From DATAXP01 sp036272935 (GTDB lineage Bacteria; Planctomycetota; Planctomycetia; Pirellulales; PNKZ01): a DNA stretch of 16,874 nucleotides. The translations under genes and the position numbers were made by a program. Of the stretch, positions 13,310 through 16,874 are shown in pieces. The stretch is taken from positions 1 to 16,874 of the forward strand of contig DATAXP010000167.1 in NCBI GenBank assembly GCA_036272935.1, written 5' to 3'. The stretch's first letter is position 1, and each line of letters starts with the position of its first letter. The notes beneath the pieces were generated by a model that was not told the DNA's origin, did not search any database, and was given only the letters and a program-made list of their open reading frames with translations.

Positions 13310-15547
13310 ATGCTCACGCTGACCGAAAGCATCGTCTCCAGCAGTGGTCGTCGGTTGGCGCTCCGCCGCCGGCCCGACCTGGTAGCCCGGCGGCATCGCT
13401 ACCAGGGGCGATACTACTGGATCGTGAAAGATCCGCTAGGGCTGCACTATTTTCGCTTTCAGGAAGAAGAATTCTTCCTGCTTGAGCATCTCGACGGCCA
13501 GTCCAGCCTCGACCAGATCAAGGCGGCATTCGAGGAAGAGTTTCCGCCGCAGAAGATTCGCGTGGAGGAGTTGTCGCAATTCATCGGCATGCTGCACCGC
13601 AGCGGCCTGGTCCTTTCCGATGCCGCGGGTCAGGGCGAGCAGCTTCGCCAACGCCGCGCCGAGCGCCGACGTCAAGAGTGGCTCGGCCAGGCGTCGAACC
13701 TGCTGGCTTTGCGCTTTCGCGGCATCAATCCCGATTCGCTATTGAACTGGCTGGAACCGCGCCTGCGGTGGATCTATACACCGGTGGCGATGGCGTGCCT
13801 GGTGCTGTTGGCCATCTCGGCCGGGCTGTTGGTCACGGTCGAGTTCGACGAGTTTCAAGCCAAGCTTCCCGAGTTCCGGCAATTCTTCACGGTCGGCAAT
13901 GCCTTCTGGCTGATGGTGGTGCTGGCGGTGACGAAGGTCATTCACGAGTTCGGCCACGGTGTATCGTGCAAACATTTCGGCGGCGAGTGCCACGAGCTGG
14001 GCGTGATGCTGCTGGTGCTCACGCCCTGCCTGTACTGCAACGTGTCGGACTCGTGGATGCTGCCGAACAAGTGGCACCGGGCCGCCATCGGCGCCGGTGG
14101 GATGATCGTTGAAATCGCGATGGCCTCGGTCGCCACGTTCATTTGGTGGTTCAGCGGTCCAGGGCTGCTCAATCATCTGTGCTTCAACGTGATGTTCGTC
14201 TGCTCGGTGAGCACGCTGGTGTTCAACGGCAATCCGCTACTGCGCTACGACGGCTACTACATCCTGGCCGACCTGATGGAGGTGCCGAACCTGGGGCAGA
14301 AGGCCAGCACTCTGTTCAGCCGCAAGGCGGGCGAGTGGCTGCTGGGGCTTGAGATGCAGGACGACCCGTTCCTGCCGCGGTATCACCAGGGCCTGTTCGT
14401 CGCCTACGCCGTGGCTTCGACGATCTATCGCTGGGTGGTGGTGTTCTCGATCCTGTTTTTTCTGAACGAGTTCTTCAAACCCTACCGGCTCGAAATCATT
14501 GGCCGAGCACTGGGAATGATGAGCATCGGCGGATTGGTGGTGTATCCGATGTGGAAGCTGGGCAAATACTTCGCGGTCCCCGGCCGGCTCGACCTGGTCG
14601 ACCATCGGCGGCTGAGCTGGTCGGCAGGCGGAGCGGCCTTGCTGTTGCTGGCGCTGTTCTTCCTGCCGTTGCCGCATCGTGTGTATGCGACGCTCGAGCT
14701 CGAGGCGCACGATGCAGCCGCAGTGTATAGCGAGGTGCCGGGACTGCTGCGCGTCGTGTACGTGAGGCCGGGCGAGCAGGTCGCGGCGGGGACCAAGCTG
14801 GCCGAGTTGGACAATGTCGACGTGCGGCTGGCGGTCGAGGAGCTGCGCGGCCGGCGGAACCAGTATCGCACGCAACTACTCAGTCTGCGGCATCAGCGGT
14901 TCGAGGACGAGAGTGCCGGGTTGCAGCTTCCGCAGGTGCAGGAGTCGCTGGCGGCTGTCGAGGAGCAGCTCGCCCAAAAGCTAAAAGACCAGGCGAGGCT
15001 CACGCTCATGGCGCCGGTGGCGGGGACCGTTCTGCCCGGCCCCGACATGCCCGAGCAGCCCAGTGCCGACGGCGACCTGGAATCGTGGTGGGGAAGTCCG
15101 TTCGAGACCGGGAATCTTGGCTGCCTGATGACCGAGCAGAACATGTTCTGTCAGATCGGCGATCCACGGCGGATGCACGCCCTGGTGGTGGTCGAGCAGT
15201 CGGACGTGCCGTTCCTGGCCGTCGGGCAGACGGTCGATATCAAGCTCGGCGCCTTGCCGAGTCACACGTGGCGCAGCGAGGTGCGCGAGATTTCTAGTGC
15301 CGACGTGAAGATCAGCCCTCGGCATCTATCGAATAAAACCGGCGGCGAGCTGGCGACCAAGACCGACCCCAGCGGCGTCGAACGCCCGCTAACCACGTCG
15401 TACCACGTGCTGGTCTATCCGTTGGACGACGCCGACGGCGAGTTGCTGATCGGCATGCGCGGCGAGGCAAAGATTTATGCCCACTGGCAACCGGTGGGCC
15501 GCCGGCTGTGGCGCTGGTTCAGCCAGACGTTCCACTTCAAGCTGTAG
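13310..15547 (+). CDS. PqqD-like / M50 zinc peptidase / HlyD fusion membrane protein
   Basis: A 745-residue three-part protein. Residues about 30-103 (YYWIVKDPLGLHYFRF, then EEFFLLEHLDGQSSLDQI and LHRSGLVLSD) have the shape of a PqqD-like winged helix. The membrane core starts near 155. H212-E213-F214-G215-H216 is the HExxH zinc site of M50 (site-2 protease) peptidases, and NPLLRYDGYYILADL, with D314, supplies the third ligand. CLYCNVSDSW is a further Cys pair between them. After a last helix at about 435-455 come a lipoyl-like half (SEVPGLLRVVYVRPGEQVAA), a helical hairpin, the second half (LMAPVAGTVLP) and a barrel, all periplasmic HlyD-like. Likely action is intramembrane cleavage coupled to an adaptor, substrate unknown. 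AAGG (13302-13305) supports ATG 13310. Zinc residues are intact, so it is probably active. Confidence 0.95.
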   Translation: MLTLTESIVSSSGRRLALRRRPDLVARRHRYQGRYYWIVKDPLGLHYFRFQEEEFFLLEHLDGQSSLDQIKAAFEEEFPPQKIRVEELSQFIGMLHRSGLVLSDAAGQGEQLRQRRAERRRQEWLGQASNLLALRFRGINPDSLLNWLEPRLRWIYTPVAMACLVLLAISAGLLVTVEFDEFQAKLPEFRQFFTVGNAFWLMVVLAVTKVIHEFGHGVSCKHFGGECHELGVMLLVLTPCLYCNVSDSWMLPNKWHRAAIGAGGMIVEIAMASVATFIWWFSGPGLLNHLCFNVMFVCSVSTLVFNGNPLLRYDGYYILADLMEVPNLGQKASTLFSRKAGEWLLGLEMQDDPFLPRYHQGLFVAYAVASTIYRWVVVFSILFFLNEFFKPYRLEIIGRALGMMSIGGLVVYPMWKLGKYFAVPGRLDLVDHRRLSWSAGGAALLLLALFFLPLPHRVYATLELEAHDAAAVYSEVPGLLRVVYVRPGEQVAAGTKLAELDNVDVRLAVEELRGRRNQYRTQLLSLRHQRFEDESAGLQLPQVQESLAAVEEQLAQKLKDQARLTLMAPVAGTVLPGPDMPEQPSADGDLESWWGSPFETGNLGCLMTEQNMFCQIGDPRRMHALVVVEQSDVPFLAVGQTVDIKLGALPSHTWRSEVREISSADVKISPRHLSNKTGGELATKTDPSGVERPLTTSYHVLVYPLDDADGELLIGMRGEAKIYAHWQPVGRRLWRWFSQTFHFKL

Positions 15548-15572
15548 GACTTCGGAATAAGTCGGCTTGACG

Positions 15573-15587
15573 CGAACGTCCCGTTCG
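15573..15587 (+). terminator. Short hairpin after the M50 gene
   Basis: CGAACG (15573-15578), loop TCC, CGTTCG (15582-15587) lies 26 nt after the M50 stop. The stem is perfect but there is no T-run. It may end the transcript of the adaptor/peptidase set. Confidence 0.28.
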
Positions 15588-15662
15588 GCCGTCCGTTTCT
15601 TGGATTGCCGAATCGCTACTCGCTTTGCTTGCGATTGCGTTAGGTTCGTTTGACAGGTCCGA

Positions 15663-15682
15663 CCCTTAGGCGACGATAAGGG
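15663..15682 (+). promoter_or_regulatory. Stem-loop in the leader of the VWA gene
   Basis: CCCTTA (15663-15668) pairs with TAAGGG (15677-15682) around an 8-nt loop, 26 nt before the VWA start codon. It could affect translation or be an operator. The rest of 15548-15708 holds no gene that I can support. Confidence 0.22.
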
Positions 15683-15708
15683 GTTGAATCCTGGGCGGGG
15701 ATCCACCG

Positions 15709-16719
15709 ATGAACGGCCACTCTTCAATCGCATCCAGCATGCCAGCGGCGGCTGCGGCGATTGCGCGCCCCGCGGCTGCCGCAGCCTATGGGCCAGTGCC
15801 CATTGCTGCACCACGGCAATGGGTGCTTGCTGACGATAGTGCTCCGCCCGGCAACTCGCTCACGCTGTTGTTCGTGCCTGGCGCGGTGAGCATGGTCGTC
15901 CATCTGTTGCTGTTGATCCTTTTGGGGATCGTCGTCGTCGATCAAACTGCGGCGACTGCCAGCAATGTGGCGCTGATCGCGTCACGAGACTTGGAGCTTT
16001 CGTCGCTCGACCATTTCGAATTGCGAGAGCTTGAACGCGGCTCGGCAGATTTCGGCATGACGCAAATCGCGCCGACGTTCGTCGCCAGCGACGGACGGGC
16101 CGAGCTCACCGAGGCACCAGTAACGAATGCGAGAATCGCGTTCGATGGTCCCGAGCTGACACCAGCCTTGTCGCGTTCGGCGGCGGGGCGCGACGGCGTG
16201 AGCTTCTTCGGGGCCGTCGCCAAGGGGAAGCGGATCGTATTCGTCGTCGACAATTCGATGAGCATGCAAGGACGCGTGGTCGGCAAGATCACCAAGTTCG
16301 AGCGCGCCTTGGCAGAACTACTGGAATCGATCTCGAAGCTCGGACGCGACAAGTCGTACTACATCGTATTCTTCAACGCAACGGCAATGCGCATCTTCGA
16401 CCCCAACCCATCGCCCGGGTTCGTGCCAAGCACGCGCGAGAATTACGACAAGCTTTACCAATGGTTGCGTGGCGTCGAGCTGGCGCGCGGAACCCGAGGC
16501 AAAGAGGCGATGCAGATCGCCCTCGACCTGAAGCCCGACGCCATTTACATCCTCGGCGATGGTGCCTTCACCGACGACACAGCCGACGCGCTCAAGGGCA
16601 TGAACCGCTACCACGTGAAGATTCACACCCTGCTGTTCGGCAGCCAGGGAGGGCGTGGACGCGATTCGATGGAAACGATCGCCAAGCAGAACGGTGGAAC
16701 GTTTTCCATCGTCGATTGA
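15709..16719 (+). CDS. Membrane-anchored von Willebrand factor A (VWA) domain protein
   Basis: A 336-residue protein. The first 50 residues are Ala/Pro-rich and low in complexity. One membrane helix follows at about 52-78 (LFVPGAVSMVVHLLLLILLG). A linker to about 170 leads to a complete VWA fold. The metal-ion-dependent adhesion site is intact: D181-x-S183-x-S185 (VVDNSMSMQG), T262 in RGTRGKEAM and D284 in ILGDGAFTDD. The protein is therefore likely to bind a divalent metal and a protein ligand in the periplasm or at the surface. ATG 15709 has only a G-rich stretch upstream. It is on the same strand as the adaptor/peptidase set but 161 nt away with hairpins between, so separate transcription is likely. 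The C-terminus (GGTFSIVD) looks native although an insertion sequence starts just after it. Confidence 0.92.
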   Translation: MNGHSSIASSMPAAAAAIARPAAAAAYGPVPIAAPRQWVLADDSAPPGNSLTLLFVPGAVSMVVHLLLLILLGIVVVDQTAATASNVALIASRDLELSSLDHFELRELERGSADFGMTQIAPTFVASDGRAELTEAPVTNARIAFDGPELTPALSRSAAGRDGVSFFGAVAKGKRIVFVVDNSMSMQGRVVGKITKFERALAELLESISKLGRDKSYYIVFFNATAMRIFDPNPSPGFVPSTRENYDKLYQWLRGVELARGTRGKEAMQIALDLKPDAIYILGDGAFTDDTADALKGMNRYHVKIHTLLFGSQGGRGRDSMETIAKQNGGTFSIVD

Positions 16720-16720
16720 A

Positions 16721-16874
16721 CAGGGCGGTTCCTCCCAGGGCAACCGCACCTTAAGTTGTGATGTTGAGGATGGTTGCGAGGGTGTGATGGTTCCAAGCGG
16801 CCCGTTTTCGTTTGCGGCGGATGCTGCCGGGTGAAGAGTCCTGTTTGAGCAGGCTGATCGCGAAGCGTCGCAGC
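16721..16874. mobile_element. Edge of an insertion sequence, ISAs1-like, partial
   Basis: A transposase C-terminus on the minus strand runs off the right edge, and a candidate IS terminus begins at CAGGG (16721). GCGGTT (16725-16730) and AACCGC (16742-16747) form a stem near that end. ISAs1-type ends that I remember begin with CAGGG, but I could not compare with the other terminus or find the target duplication, both of which lie outside the window. Confidence 0.5.
16751..16873 (-). CDS. Transposase C-terminal fragment, ISAs1/DDE type, partial
   Basis: Read from the right edge, the minus strand encodes 40 residues beginning LRRFAISLLKQD, then GSIRRKRKRAAWN, ending LATILNITT with TAA at 16753-16751. 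The pattern R-R-x-A-x-x-L-L-K-x-(D/E), then G-S-I-x-x-K-R-K-R-A-x-W, then L-x-x-(I/L)-L matches the C-terminal tail of ISAs1-family DDE transposases as I remember them. The catalytic triad lies outside the window, so activity cannot be judged. The frame ends about 30 nt before the candidate IS terminus, as usual for a transposase. Confidence 0.62.
   Translation of the reverse strand: MRRFAISLLKQDSSPGSIRRKRKRAAWNHHTLATILNITT

Noticed and set aside
13243..13322. Short frame before the M50 gene as a possible peptide precursor (VIPDGKNASARRASFK...)
   Set aside because: It continues a shadow frame of the HlyD gene, has no ribosome site and overlaps the M50 start.

Overview
The window is GC-rich, gene-dense bacterial DNA. 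It looks planctomycetal, of the Pirellula / Blastopirellula / Lacipirellula kind. This rests on recognising protein families by eye, not on a marker gene. The pointers are HlyD-type adaptors fused to GAF or M50 peptidase domains, a TPR protein with a C-terminal ending I associate with planctomycetes, several small unassigned proteins and many weak or absent Shine-Dalgarno sites. No rRNA, tRNA or CRISPR array was seen.

Layout. (1) 1-3411, plus strand: the 3' part of a large multi-pass membrane protein of unknown function, open at the left edge. (2) 3412-3936: a leader with competing stem-loops, a 78-residue unassigned protein, and a large GC-rich hairpin before the convergent neighbour. (3) 7592-3962, minus strand: an ABC ATPase and its ABC-2 permease (2 nt apart), then an exported TPR protein. 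Upstream lies a possible small membrane protein whose frame is broken (7825-7686). (4) 8017-10082: a four-gene accessory-looking cassette. A basic coiled-coil protein (minus) is divergent from a degenerate, apparently rearranged PD-(D/E)XK/RecB-like protein, an extremely acidic 70-residue protein, and a small HTH plus zinc-ribbon protein. The last gene ends in a strong hairpin whose loop contains the stop codon. (5) 10201-15547, plus strand: a three-gene set encoding GAF-GAF-TM-HlyD, a periplasmic HlyD adaptor, and a PqqD-like / M50 zinc peptidase / HlyD fusion. (6) 15709-16719: a membrane-anchored von Willebrand A protein with an intact MIDAS. (7) 16721-16874: the edge of an insertion sequence with the C-terminus of a transposase (minus strand), starting one base after the VWA stop codon.

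How they may work together. The three HlyD-type proteins look like one envelope machine in which an M50 intramembrane peptidase stands where an ABC exporter would normally be. The GAF domains on one adaptor suggest that a cytoplasmic signal is coupled to the periplasmic part. The 8017-10082 cassette is the best candidate for something undescribed: its RecB-like protein keeps the cysteines expected for an Fe-S cluster but seems to lack the nuclease residues, and its N-terminal motif appears to have moved to the C-terminus.
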